From: Andreprevotia lacus DSM 23236
Lineage (GTDB): Bacteria > Pseudomonadota > Gammaproteobacteria > Burkholderiales > Chitinibacteraceae
DNA: 35,662 nt
NCBI RefSeq assembly: GCF_900176275.1
Contig: NZ_FWXD01000036.1
Location: 1-35,662, forward strand
Direction of reading: 5' to 3'
Part shown: positions 6,604 to 12,785 of the stretch, piece after piece
Position numbering within the stretch: the first letter of the stretch is position 1
Layout of the letters: each line of letters opens with the position of its first letter
Notes under the pieces: generated by a model
Told to the model about the DNA's origin: nothing
Seen by the model: the letters and a program-made list of their open reading frames with translations, nothing else
Databases searched by the model: none
Made by a program: the position numbers and the translations under genes

Positions 6604-7398
6604 TTACAGGTTGCCGAGTGCGTCGATGTATTCGACGTATACCGTGATGGCCTCACTGGCGCTGAAGTAGCCGTTGAACTCGAACGACGTTGCGCCCGTG
6701 GTGTTCACCATGTCGGTCTGGTTGTTGTCCACGATGGGATCCCACACGTACCAGCCGCCCTGGGGTGTCTTGCGGTTCAGCGTTTGGGCGAATTCGTTCG
6801 ACGCCTTCACGCTGTCGTGGATCACGACACCATTCAGCTTCACTTCAAGGCCGGTTATGTTGGCCGACTTGACGTAGACGCGCTTGATGATGGAACCGCC
6901 CTGCGGGCCATACGGCAGCTGTACCGGCCACTTGCCAGCACCGCCGATGTTCACCGGGTACTTGATGAGCTTGTTGACGACGCCCAGTTGCTTGGGTGCG
7001 CTGGTGACGCTGTACGCGGTCAGCGACGGCGCAACGGCAGTGCCGGCAATATCGACCTCGATCATGACCGCCGAGACGCCGGCCGCAGTGCCGAGCGCAC
7101 CAATGGACTGGCCGACCTGATCGCGGGCGAACAGCTCGGTAAAGTCCAGCTGCAGGAATGCGGCACTCGTGGCCAAGCCGGTATATGCGTTCATCGATTC
7201 CAGATCGGCACCGCTGCACTGGTGCATGGTCTTGCCGTTGATCTTCACGCGGATATCGGTGATGTGCAACTTGCTGAACGTGGTGCCGGCCATCTGCAGC
7301 AGGATGTATTCATACGTCGGGCCGAGCGGCAGTTGCAGTGTTGCAGTGCTGCCGGCAGCGACGTTGAAGAACGGAAGCTCTTTCTTGTGGAGACTCAT
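6604..7398 (-). CDS. Major capsid protein, PM2 P2-like double jelly roll
   Basis: A 264-residue protein, close in size to the PM2 coat protein P2 (about 269). It begins MSLHKKELPFFNVAAGSTA and shows two beta-rich halves: an N-terminal half with YEYILLQMAGTTFSKLHITD and VKINGKTMHQCSGADLESMN, and a C-terminal half with SIIKRVYVKSANITGLEVKLN and a terminal SASEAITVYVEYID. The phrase I-T-D-I-R-V-K-I-N-G-K and its echo I-T-G-L-E-V-K-L-N-G-V in the second half fit two related jelly rolls in one chain, as in corticoviral coat proteins. The ribosome binding site AAGGGGATCGC is strong, as expected for the most abundant virion protein. It heads the late operon behind a 33-residue membrane peptide gene. 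The fold assignment is from pattern recognition and should be tested by profile search. Confidence 0.75.
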   Translation of the reverse strand: MSLHKKELPFFNVAAGSTATLQLPLGPTYEYILLQMAGTTFSKLHITDIRVKINGKTMHQCSGADLESMNAYTGLATSAAFLQLDFTELFARDQVGQSIGALGTAAGVSAVMIEVDIAGTAVAPSLTAYSVTSAPKQLGVVNKLIKYPVNIGGAGKWPVQLPYGPQGGSIIKRVYVKSANITGLEVKLNGVVIHDSVKASNEFAQTLNRKTPQGGWYVWDPIVDNNQTDMVNTTGATSFEFNGYFSASEAITVYVEYIDALGNL

Positions 7399-7407
7399 GC
7401 GATCCCC

Positions 7408-7509
7408 TTAGCCGTATACGGCCGACTTCAGTTTCGGTACGCGGTTGACCAGCGCCAGCACGGCGGCGACCTTCAGCGCAAAAATGGCAAATGCCTTGAC
7501 GTTGCCCAT
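7408..7509 (-). CDS. 33-residue membrane peptide, first gene of the late operon
   Basis: A very short gene with ATG at 7509, preceded by AGGGAG about ten bases upstream. The product starts MGNVKAFAIFALKVAAVLALV, one transmembrane helix, followed by a basic tail (NRVPKLKSAVYG). The stop is nine bases before the capsid ribosome binding region. PM2-type virions contain several such tiny membrane proteins; this one probably sits in the internal membrane. The longer in-frame extension upstream (to 7617) crosses the control hairpin and has no ribosome binding site, so I reject it. Confidence 0.6.
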   Translation of the reverse strand: MGNVKAFAIFALKVAAVLALVNRVPKLKSAVYG

Positions 7510-7589
7510 GTTGTGATTGCTCCCTGTTGTTTGTTCACGGCCCCCGCCGCGTGTTTTCAGGTTCAGGGAAATGGGCAAATCGGGCAAAG

Positions 7590-7639
7590 CAGCATCGGCA
7601 ATGCATAGGTGATGCATCGTGCATGCATTGCCGGTGCTG
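7590..7639. promoter_or_regulatory. Large imperfect palindrome with three ATGCAT boxes spaced 11 bp (late-operon control region)
   Basis: Arms at 7590-7606 and 7623-7639 pair over 17 bases with one wobble mismatch. The 16-base spacer itself contains the palindrome GATGCATC. ATGCAT occurs at 7601, 7612 and 7623, exactly 11 bp apart, about one helical turn. Just downstream toward the late genes, GGGCAAA is repeated at 7573 and 7582, nine bp apart (TTTGCCC on the transcribed side). The whole lies between the early-operon terminator and the late operon start at 7509. A cooperative regulator-binding site for late transcription is the most natural reading; a cruciform or packaging signal is possible. 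Confidence 0.5.
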
Positions 7640-7661
7640 TACCGCGCCCGGAATCAGGACG

Positions 7662-7691
7662 AAAAAAAAGCCGGATTCCCCCAAATCCGGC
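7662..7691 (-). terminator. Intrinsic terminator of the early phage operon
   Basis: On the minus strand GCCGGATT and AATCCGGC form an 8-bp GC-rich stem with a 6-base loop (7691-7670), followed at once by eight T (7669-7662). It lies 24 bases after the ATPase stop, ending the transcript that starts near 12,060. Confidence 0.85.
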
Positions 7692-7714
7692 CCGAAAATG
7701 TGGCGTAAATCACA

Positions 7715-8368
7715 CTAAAACGTCAGTTTCCCCCGCGTAACCTCCCCTCGGTCAGTGCGTTGAATGAACTGCAGCGGTGCCATATCGAGCAATTCGTCTG
7801 CACTGGTGCGCAGGATGTTTGCCATCACCTTGGCATCGTTGACCCAGTTGAGCCGCCCGCAACGGGTTATCGATGCACTGCCAAGGGTGTTCTTGTCGAT
7901 GAGCGTCGGGCGCTGGCTGAGTGCGTAGATATGCAGCCCTTCGGTGCGCCCCTGCGTAATCACCCGTCGCCAGCCTGGCGATTTGCAATTGCCGCCGTCG
8001 CACACGTCGCCCAACTCTTCGGCAACGATGGTCAGGTTCTTTGCGACAAAGGCCAGCTGGGCGAATACATCAAATGCCTCTTTGATCTGGGCCGGCGAGC
8101 CATCCGGGATAAACGCGATCTTGAACCCGCCGCTGCCTGCGGCACGCACCCTGCGCACCACGTCTGCCATGCTGCGGCAGACCACCCCATACCCTTCCCT
8201 GCCAAACTCGCCCTTGGTATCCCAGATCAGCAGCCGTTGCGGCTTGAGACGGTCAAGCTCACGCATCACATACGTGGTCTTCCCCGCGCCGGCCGCGCCC
8301 AGTACGGCCTCAATCTTGGCCTCTCTGGAACGATCAGATTTAGGCTGCGGCGACGGCTTGCGGCTCAT
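7715..8368 (-). CDS. Genome-packaging ATPase of the A32/PM2 P9 type
   Basis: A 217-residue P-loop ATPase that would drive DNA into the preformed membrane capsid. Walker A is GAAGAGKTT (residues 24-32); Walker B is LTIVAEEL (112-119) with the double acid expected of HerA/FtsK-like ATPases; a following IYALSQRP (147-154) matches the conserved sensor motif containing a Q-R-P in this family. The sequence around D50 (LLIWDTKGEFG) also fits. Its length is typical of P9/A32 packaging enzymes and too short for filamentous-phage Zot proteins, and it lacks the Zot membrane segment. The start at 8368 overlaps the previous gene by 29 bases. It is the last gene of the early operon, followed by an intrinsic terminator. 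Confidence 0.8.
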   Translation of the reverse strand: MSRKPSPQPKSDRSREAKIEAVLGAAGAGKTTYVMRELDRLKPQRLLIWDTKGEFGREGYGVVCRSMADVVRRVRAAGSGGFKIAFIPDGSPAQIKEAFDVFAQLAFVAKNLTIVAEELGDVCDGGNCKSPGWRRVITQGRTEGLHIYALSQRPTLIDKNTLGSASITRCGRLNWVNDAKVMANILRTSADELLDMAPLQFIQRTDRGEVTRGKLTF

Positions 8369-8843
8369 TGGCTGGCGCTTCCTTGGGCTTGGGTTGCTGG
8401 GCAGCCAGTGCGGCTTGCTCGCGGTCGTGGCGGATCGCCTTTACCGTCTGCATGCCAACCGGCACCACCACCACGGCGAGCGCCAACTCCGGCCCCCACT
8501 TCTCGAAAATGCCCCCGGCCGTGACGCCGTACTTGTGCATGACCGGCGCGGCAGCCTGCGCGATGCGCTCGCACGTTTCGTCGCTGTAGACGGCGCGCAA
8601 GCTGGGGTAGATCGGCGCCAGCGCTTCCCGCGCCACCTGCAGCAGCGTGCGGGCTTCCAAGGCCGCGTCATAGCCGCCGATGGCCGCAGCCGCCTCGCCG
8701 GCCGTGTCACCGGGGGGTGCGTACTGGGCCGCGATATCGCTGTCCAGTGCGGCGGCGTGGCCCTCCAATGCAGCGAGCTGGTCAAAACCAGAATCGCGAT
8801 TTTGTCCCACCGCGCCACTGTCAAAGCTGTTCACTTCGTTCAT
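8340..8843 (-). CDS. Phage protein with one central hydrophobic helix, upstream of the packaging ATPase
   Basis: A 167-residue protein starting MNEVNSFDSGAVGQNRDSG. The N-terminal half is acidic and alanine-rich. The conserved-looking core runs from YPSLRAVYSDETCERIAQA through KYGVTAGGIFEKWGPELAL, followed by a hydrophobic stretch (ALAVVVVPVGMQTVKAI, about residues 120-136) that could be a membrane helix, and an Ala/Pro/Lys-rich tail. It overlaps the ATPase start by 29 bases and the upstream stop by 23, so it probably works with the ATPase, for instance as a membrane docking factor at the packaging vertex. That role is inference from position; family not recognised. Confidence 0.55.
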   Translation of the reverse strand: MNEVNSFDSGAVGQNRDSGFDQLAALEGHAAALDSDIAAQYAPPGDTAGEAAAAIGGYDAALEARTLLQVAREALAPIYPSLRAVYSDETCERIAQAAAPVMHKYGVTAGGIFEKWGPELALAVVVVPVGMQTVKAIRHDREQAALAAQQPKPKEAPANEPQAVAAA

Positions 8844-9015
8844 TGCTGCAACCCTCCCAAGGTTGGTTCAAATCGCACCGGGTGCCGCAGTAGCTGCATT
8901 CCCGGTCTGTTGTTTGCTTCTGTGCCCCGCAGTTGGGGCAATTCGGCTTTTTCCATCTGCGCTCGTTATCGATGCAGACGGAGAAATGGCATGTGTGTGT
9001 GCTGCATGTGCCCAT
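8821..9015 (-). CDS. Small zinc-ribbon protein
   Basis: A 64-residue protein starting MGTCSTHTCHFSVCIDNERR. Cysteine pairs in CPNCGAQ and CSYCGTRC form a clear treble-clef/zinc-ribbon knuckle arrangement, and further Cys and His near the N-terminus (C4, H7, C9, C14) could bind a second zinc. Such small ribbons bind DNA or partner proteins. The start overlaps the stop of the preceding zinc protein gene as TGATG, so the two are made together. A transcription or replication accessory role is inferred. Confidence 0.55.
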   Translation of the reverse strand: MGTCSTHTCHFSVCIDNERRWKKPNCPNCGAQKQTTDRECSYCGTRCDLNQPWEGCSNERSEQL

Positions 9016-9341
9016 CAGCTAGCCCCGGCCAGCAGGCCACCCAGCGCATCAAGGAACGAGCCGCCCTCGCGTGGCGCGGCCGGATTCGGCTGCTTGCGCG
9101 GCGGTGCCGGTGCCGGCGCAGCATGTGCAGGCGGTGCCACTTCTGGCACTTTTTCATCCTGGGGCTGCTTGATCTTGGCGCGCAGCTTGGCGTCGGACTG
9201 CGGCGATTTGGCCTGCACGTGGCCGTCACACATGCCGCAGACGAGAATGGCGTATCCGTTGCCCTGTTCCTTTACCGGCGCATCCAGCCCGCAGCATGGG
9301 CATGCGGCCACGCCCAGCAGCTTGCGCGGCGGGCGGGCCAT
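9015..9341 (-). CDS. Zinc-knuckle protein with proline/alanine-rich tail
   Basis: A 108-residue protein starting MARPPRKLLGVAACPCCGL. An N-terminal four-cysteine cluster (CPCCG and, about 20 residues on, CGMCDG) makes a zinc ribbon of about 35 residues. Next comes a basic segment (DAKLRAKIKQ), a Pro/Ala-rich linker and a short hydrophobic C-terminus (SFLDALGGLLAGA). The start overlaps the upstream stop as TGATG. The ribbon plus basic patch suggests nucleic-acid binding. It could be a replication partner of the Rep protein two genes upstream, but nothing in the sequence fixes that. Confidence 0.55.
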   Translation of the reverse strand: MARPPRKLLGVAACPCCGLDAPVKEQGNGYAILVCGMCDGHVQAKSPQSDAKLRAKIKQPQDEKVPEVAPPAHAAPAPAPPRKQPNPAAPREGGSFLDALGGLLAGAS

Positions 9342-9610
9342 CAGCCGGCCTCGCTATGGGTCAGGATGCCGGCGCGGCGTTCCAGCTCGCTCAAGCGACT
9401 GTCGATAATTTTCAGCTCGCCGGTCTGTTCCAGCCGCATTGCATCCAGCGTGGCCAACGCCCATACCGCGAACTCATCCGCCGCCGCCTTGGCGTTGAAT
9501 GCGTTTGCTGCCTTGATCTTTTCGCGTGCCTCGCCCAGCTTGCTGCGGCACTCCGCATAGCCCGCCGAACTCGTCCGAAAAACGCTCAATGCTGCCCTTT
9601 CCATTGTCAT
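9341..9610 (-). CDS. Helical phage protein downstream of Rep, function unknown
   Basis: An 89-residue protein starting MTMERAALSVFRTSSAGYA. The ATG at 9610 overlaps the Rep stop as ATGA; a second ATG is at 9604. The product is predicted helical throughout, with heptad-like leucines in ELKIIDSRLSELERRAG near the C-terminus suggesting a coiled coil. No enzymatic or metal-binding motif is seen. Coupled to Rep on one side and to the zinc protein on the other, it is probably an early-phase accessory protein. The longer in-frame extension upstream lies inside rep and is not used. Confidence 0.5.
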   Translation of the reverse strand: MTMERAALSVFRTSSAGYAECRSKLGEAREKIKAANAFNAKAAADEFAVWALATLDAMRLEQTGELKIIDSRLSELERRAGILTHSEAG

Positions 9611-11400
9611 GGCCTTCCCCTTGGTTTCACGTGCCGCCCGCCCTCGGGCGGCTGTCCTTGTGGCCGCTTCGGCCCCTGTAAATGCGCCGGTATGCCACCC
9701 GGCCCCCAAACGTCCCGAATTGCCCCCTGCAATTCGATTTCCCACGCAGCGGAAGTAGCTGCGATATCGGTATCCAGCGCTCGCGCTTCGGCGAGCTGGT
9801 TACAGTTATTCACACCAGTCCAAGTGCTCGCTGCGCTGCGCTGAAAGTCAAAAGCCCTCGGCTGATCCGGTTCCGCTACGTCGCTACGGCCCCACTTGAC
9901 CGACCATTCATGAAGGCGGGTCTGGATGCGCTCGACCACGTTGCCGGCCGCGTCGCGCACGACCACCGCCGCACGGACAAAGACCGGTTCGCCGTAGCGG
10001 TTGCGCGGCTCGACCATCTCGCCCGTTACCGTGTCGGCAACGTCCTGCCCTTCAAAGCCGATCTTGACGCCCTGCAGCGAGCGGTATGCAGACGAGAATG
10101 CCGCCCAGTCGCCCACGTTGGCGGCGCGGTGCATGTCGCCCAGCAGGATGCAATCAGCACCGGCAGCAACTGGCGCCTTGCGCAGCTCGCGCCACACCGT
10201 GACCGGTGGCTGGCCGATAGGCTGGAACTGGCGGATGCGCCAGCAGCTGGCCCACTCGCTGACGCGCAATGCGCCCTCGCTGGCCGACAGCCCGCTTTCG
10301 TGGTCGCCGTCGCCGATGTCGGCACCGTCGATATTCTTGGCGATGTATTTGGCGATGTAGCCGACTGCCGAACCCTTGCGCGGGTCAATCCGCTTGACCG
10401 TGAAGCGGTGGCGCTTTGCGCCTGGCTCGTCGCCATCCTCCGCAAGTGCGCCCTCGCGCATGATGCGCAGCAGGTCGTCTTGCTGTTCTTCCGGCACCCA
10501 CAGCAGCAGGTGCCAATGTGGCGTGCCGTCGTGATGCGGCTCGGCAACGCGCACGCCGAACGGCGCCAGACCGGCCTTCTTGAATCGGGCACGCATGCGC
10601 TGCCAAACCGTGCACAGGTAGGTCTGTGTTTCTCGCGGGCTGGCGCCGTTGTATTTGCGGCTATGCGCGTGGTATTTGCTGGGCGCGGTCAGGGTCAGGA
10701 ACAGGCCCGGCCACCCGGCCTCTTTTGCCAGCTCTTCCATGCCGCGCACGCGCACCATAAGTTCGGTACGGCGTATGGCCGGGTTTGCCACGCTGCGCTT
10801 GCTCATTTCCTCCAGCGTCGCGGAATAGCCGGCTTCATTCGTGGCCGTAGCAGCGGCCAGCGCCTTGCGTGCGGCCTCGCGGCGCTTCTTGATGCGCTTG
10901 CTGGTGTCATCCGTCAGATAGGCCGAGCGCTTGCGGTGCACGTCACCGAGGCGGATATGTGCATGCTCGACAGCCGCAGTGACAGCACGGCGCAGACGGC
11001 CACGCCACCATGTTTCGTCGCCAACGCGCTTGACCAGAAATTCGGCCTCTTCTTCGTTGGTCGGGCGCAGCAGGATGCCCATGCGGCCGGCCTCGGCCAG
11101 CACATCATGTGTGCCAGCGCCACGCTTGTGCATGAGCGACAGGCGATATGCCTGCCGGCGTGCGATCCCGGCAATGTCGGTATCGTCAGCAGCCATTGGC
11201 AGCGCCGATGTGCGCAGCTCGGCAGCGAACTCACGGACGAACGTGTTTGCCGCCCGTAGCGCATCGTTGCCCTGCCCGTCACCACGCAGCTTGCGCCACT
11301 CGCGGCCCAAGCTGGACTTGAGCGAATACGGAACGCCGGACAGCAGTTTGCTAAGGTCGGCCGCTTCGCGCCGAACCCGTCTTTCCGCTACCGCGTTCAT
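9607..11400 (-). CDS. Rolling-circle replication initiator, HUH endonuclease of the GPA / PM2 P12 type
   Basis: A 597-residue protein. The ATG at 11400 overlaps the previous stop as ATGA; the frame is open further upstream, but that part is out of register with the neighbours. HUH motif 1 is FLTLTAPS (234-241), motif 2 is PHWHLLLW with metal ligands H295 and H297, and motif 3 is GYIAKYIAKN with Y348 and Y352. Two tyrosines four residues apart are the signature of superfamily-1 initiators such as phiX174 A, P2 A and PM2 P12, which nick the plus origin and stay covalently attached, alternating tyrosines between rounds. The roughly 230-residue basic N-terminal region is probably for origin recognition. 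All catalytic motifs are intact. Confidence 0.9.
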   Translation of the reverse strand: MNAVAERRVRREAADLSKLLSGVPYSLKSSLGREWRKLRGDGQGNDALRAANTFVREFAAELRTSALPMAADDTDIAGIARRQAYRLSLMHKRGAGTHDVLAEAGRMGILLRPTNEEEAEFLVKRVGDETWWRGRLRRAVTAAVEHAHIRLGDVHRKRSAYLTDDTSKRIKKRREAARKALAAATATNEAGYSATLEEMSKRSVANPAIRRTELMVRVRGMEELAKEAGWPGLFLTLTAPSKYHAHSRKYNGASPRETQTYLCTVWQRMRARFKKAGLAPFGVRVAEPHHDGTPHWHLLLWVPEEQQDDLLRIMREGALAEDGDEPGAKRHRFTVKRIDPRKGSAVGYIAKYIAKNIDGADIGDGDHESGLSASEGALRVSEWASCWRIRQFQPIGQPPVTVWRELRKAPVAAGADCILLGDMHRAANVGDWAAFSSAYRSLQGVKIGFEGQDVADTVTGEMVEPRNRYGEPVFVRAAVVVRDAAGNVVERIQTRLHEWSVKWGRSDVAEPDQPRAFDFQRSAASTWTGVNNCNQLAEARALDTDIAATSAAWEIELQGAIRDVWGPGGIPAHLQGPKRPQGQPPEGGRHVKPRGRP

Positions 11401-11699
11401 GCTGCTTTTTTGGTAAGGGTGCTGGTGCGCTTGGCGATAGCCCGCGCCGCGTGGTCTTGGGTCAGGCGCAGGTCTACCCTGTCGGCGAGCATGCCGGCTG
11501 CGTTGCCAATCATGCGCAGCTCGGCCGGGGTGAACCCGGAAATGCCACGCAGCATGACGGCGTTGCATACGCGATCCAGCTGCCCGCCGTATTCGTGCAA
11601 CTGGTCAAACAGGCGTATCAACAGCTCGCGGTCGGCCACAGAAAGGAAACCTGGGGTTGCGAGTTCTGGCGGTAGGTCATGCGGGTTCATTGGCGACAT
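11397..11699 (-). CDS. Small helical protein directly upstream of Rep, function unknown
   Basis: A 100-residue protein starting MSPMNPHDLPPELATPGFL. The start at 11699 or the internal ATG at 11690 are both possible; either overlaps the previous gene by a few codons. The middle is helical (DRELLIRLFDQLHEYGGQLD), followed by GFTPAELRMIGNAAGMLAD, and the C-terminus is basic (AKRTSTLTKKAA). It ends in an ATGA overlap with rep, so it is likely co-translated with it. No known motif is recognised. Confidence 0.5.
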   Translation of the reverse strand: MSPMNPHDLPPELATPGFLSVADRELLIRLFDQLHEYGGQLDRVCNAVMLRGISGFTPAELRMIGNAAGMLADRVDLRLTQDHAARAIAKRTSTLTKKAA

Positions 11700-11868
11700 C
11701 CATGATCTTGATGACGTCACCACGCCTATCCAGCACGACAATTGCCGACACCCTGCCGCCGCCCTCCAGCTCAAGCACCACCTTCTGAAAGGCAGCCCAC
11801 CTTCCCCCCGGCAATGCCCCCTTCTTCACATCTTCTACGACGACACGATCGATACCCAGCGGCTTCAT
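11677..11868 (-). CDS. Small phage early protein, function unknown
   Basis: A 63-residue protein starting MKPLGIDRVVVEDVKKGAL. It is beta-prone (FQKVVLELEGGGRVSAIVVL, then RRGDVIKIMDV), with mixed charge and no cysteines or membrane segment. The pattern resembles a small beta-barrel, as in some single-strand DNA-binding or accessory proteins, but this is only a visual impression. The ATG overlaps the upstream stop as ATGA. Confidence 0.45.
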   Translation of the reverse strand: MKPLGIDRVVVEDVKKGALPGGRWAAFQKVVLELEGGGRVSAIVVLDRRGDVIKIMDVANEPA

Positions 11869-12056
11869 TGCTTCGGCCCCTGCAGTGCAGCGGCTTCCGC
11901 CTTGCGGCAGAACACGGCATCGAAAGCAACGGTTTCGCCCGATGCGGTAAACAGCTCAATTCGTTGTGTTACTACCTGCAACGACCCTACGCCGTGGCTC
12001 TCCGGTTGATTGACCGTGACCCGCATCACATCGTGGATAGACAGTAACGCCGACAT
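11865..12056 (-). CDS. First gene of the early phage operon, small protein of unknown function
   Basis: A 63-residue protein starting MSALLSIHDVMRVTVNQPE. Alternating hydrophobic residues (VVTQRIELFTASGETVAFDAVF) suggest a beta-sheet protein. The ribosome binding site AGGGGA lies about eight bases before the start. It is the promoter-proximal gene of the minus-strand early operon, and its stop overlaps the next start. In that position it may be an early regulator or single-strand DNA-binding protein, but no motif decides this. Confidence 0.45.
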   Translation of the reverse strand: MSALLSIHDVMRVTVNQPESHGVGSLQVVTQRIELFTASGETVAFDAVFCRKAEAAALQGPKQ

Positions 12057-12234
12057 TGATTGCTTTCCCCTAGATTACCCGCATCCGCAAAAGTCACAGG
12101 CAAATGCGCCTTGTGCCTGTCAGATGGAGCGGAATTTAGGGGAAGCAGACCCTACCGGGGAAGCGACCTTACCCCGTTGCCCTCAATACCCAAAAGTGTT
12201 TTTCTGTAGCTAAATTACGCCGGAGCGGCCAAAA
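12057..12234. promoter_or_regulatory. Divergent early control region with repeated GGGGAAGC boxes and an inverted repeat
   Basis: This 178-base gap separates the early operon from the divergent HTH regulator. GGGGAAGC occurs at 12139-12146 and 12157-12164 (18 bp apart), and an inverted relative, GCTTTCCCCTA, is at 12062-12072. An inverted repeat ACAGGCA/TGCCTGT lies at 12096-12102 and 12114-12120, with an 11-base spacer. These are natural operator candidates for the adjacent regulator. The inverted copy at 12062-12072 also supplies the ribosome binding site of the first early gene. No consensus -35/-10 pair is obvious. Confidence 0.45.
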
Positions 12235-12594
12235 ATGATTACCACTCACTTCCTTATTTCCGCTTTGAAAACAAGGTATTGCCTTACCAGTGACTACAGC
12301 GTTTCCCAGCTACTTGAAGTCACAAAAAACAGCGCGTATGGTTGGAAGAATCACAACATTGCACTAGGCGATCCGACAGCCCGTAAAGTGGCTGACTTGC
12401 TTGATGCTGACGTAAGCGTGATATATGCGGCGATGCAAGCAGAACGCAGCAACGACCCCATAAGTAAGGCCATCTGGCTTGGTATCTATGCCAAGCTGGG
12501 CGGGCAGCAAGTGTATGAAAACATTAAGAAATCATGCACAGAAAAAAAGGCGATCACTGCAAAAGTGTCGCCCCTGCCCCGCCTGATTCCGTAA
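12235..12594 (+). CDS. Phage helix-turn-helix regulator (Cro-like / DUF3693-type)
   Basis: A 119-residue protein with GGAG nine bases before its ATG. The sequence SDYSVSQLLEVTKNSAYGW, then NHNIALGDPTARKVADLLD, matches the helix-turn-helix plus 'A..IA.LL..D...V....QAERA' layout of DUF3693-like phage proteins, including the C-terminal MQAERSNDPISKAIWLGIY segment seen in that family. It is transcribed away from the early operon across a region with repeated boxes. It is therefore the likely repressor or lysogeny switch, equivalent in position to the PM2 regulators P15/P16. The family assignment is from memory of the pattern. Confidence 0.65.
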   Translation: MITTHFLISALKTRYCLTSDYSVSQLLEVTKNSAYGWKNHNIALGDPTARKVADLLDADVSVIYAAMQAERSNDPISKAIWLGIYAKLGGQQVYENIKKSCTEKKAITAKVSPLPRLIP

Positions 12595-12610
12595 GCTAAA
12601 ACTGTCCCAT

Positions 12611-12638
12611 ACATTACGGAATATACATTATAAGAATT
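12611..12638 (-). other. dif-like sequence at the right edge of the prophage (candidate Xer attachment site)
   Basis: Read on the minus strand, this 28-base stretch contains ATAATGTATATT, identical to the core of the E. coli dif site (end of the XerC arm, the TGTATA centre, start of the XerD arm). Over 28 positions I count 18 matches to dif. It lies between the phage regulator and the first type VI gene, where the prophage must end. Phages without integrase often integrate at dif using host XerC/XerD. The region is AT-rich and the arms are imperfect, so chance similarity remains possible. Confidence 0.35.
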
Positions 12639-12785
12639 TATGATGGCTTTAATGGTATTGCGTGCTTTGGCGTCATGTCTCTGTAACTACCTACGTCACC
12701 CCGCCTTCAGTAGCAATCTGCTTGTGCAAGCGGGTCTTGGCGCCGTGGTATTAGACGAGGTGTTGCCAGCACCTATGCGCTCGGG

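Larger units (their letters stand above)
3591..12600. mobile_element. Corticovirus-like (PM2-type, double-jelly-roll) prophage, interrupted on the left by Tn3
   Basis: A set of small, tightly packed genes carries the hallmark pair of tailless membrane-containing viruses: a PM2 P2-like major capsid protein (6604-7398) and an A32/P9-type packaging ATPase (7715-8368). With them are an HUH rolling-circle initiator like PM2 P12, several one-helix small membrane proteins, a glycine-rich spike-like protein and a membrane-anchored muramidase. No terminase, portal, tail or filamentous coat gene is present. The layout is early operon (12056 to 7715), terminator, control region, late operon (7509 leftward), plus a divergent regulator (12235). 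The left end lies beyond the Tn3 element. The right end is set approximately by the dif-like sequence at 12611-12638. No integrase is visible. Confidence 0.8.

Noticed and set aside
7944-9560. Plus-strand 538-codon frame across the early phage genes
   Set aside because: It is antisense to five compact minus-strand genes with strong motifs and overlapping starts; low stop frequency is due to GC content.
9682-11259. A long plus-strand frame of 525 codons opposite rep
   Set aside because: It is the GC-rich shadow of the rep gene, which has clear HUH motifs on the minus strand; the plus frame shows no recognisable domain or ribosome binding site.
3591-12600. Filamentous (inovirus) prophage, suggested by the P-loop ATPase, small membrane proteins and dif-like site
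   Set aside because: The ATPase has the short A32/P9 layout, no Zot transmembrane segment is present, and the 264-residue beta-rich capsid candidate plus lysozyme do not fit an inovirus.
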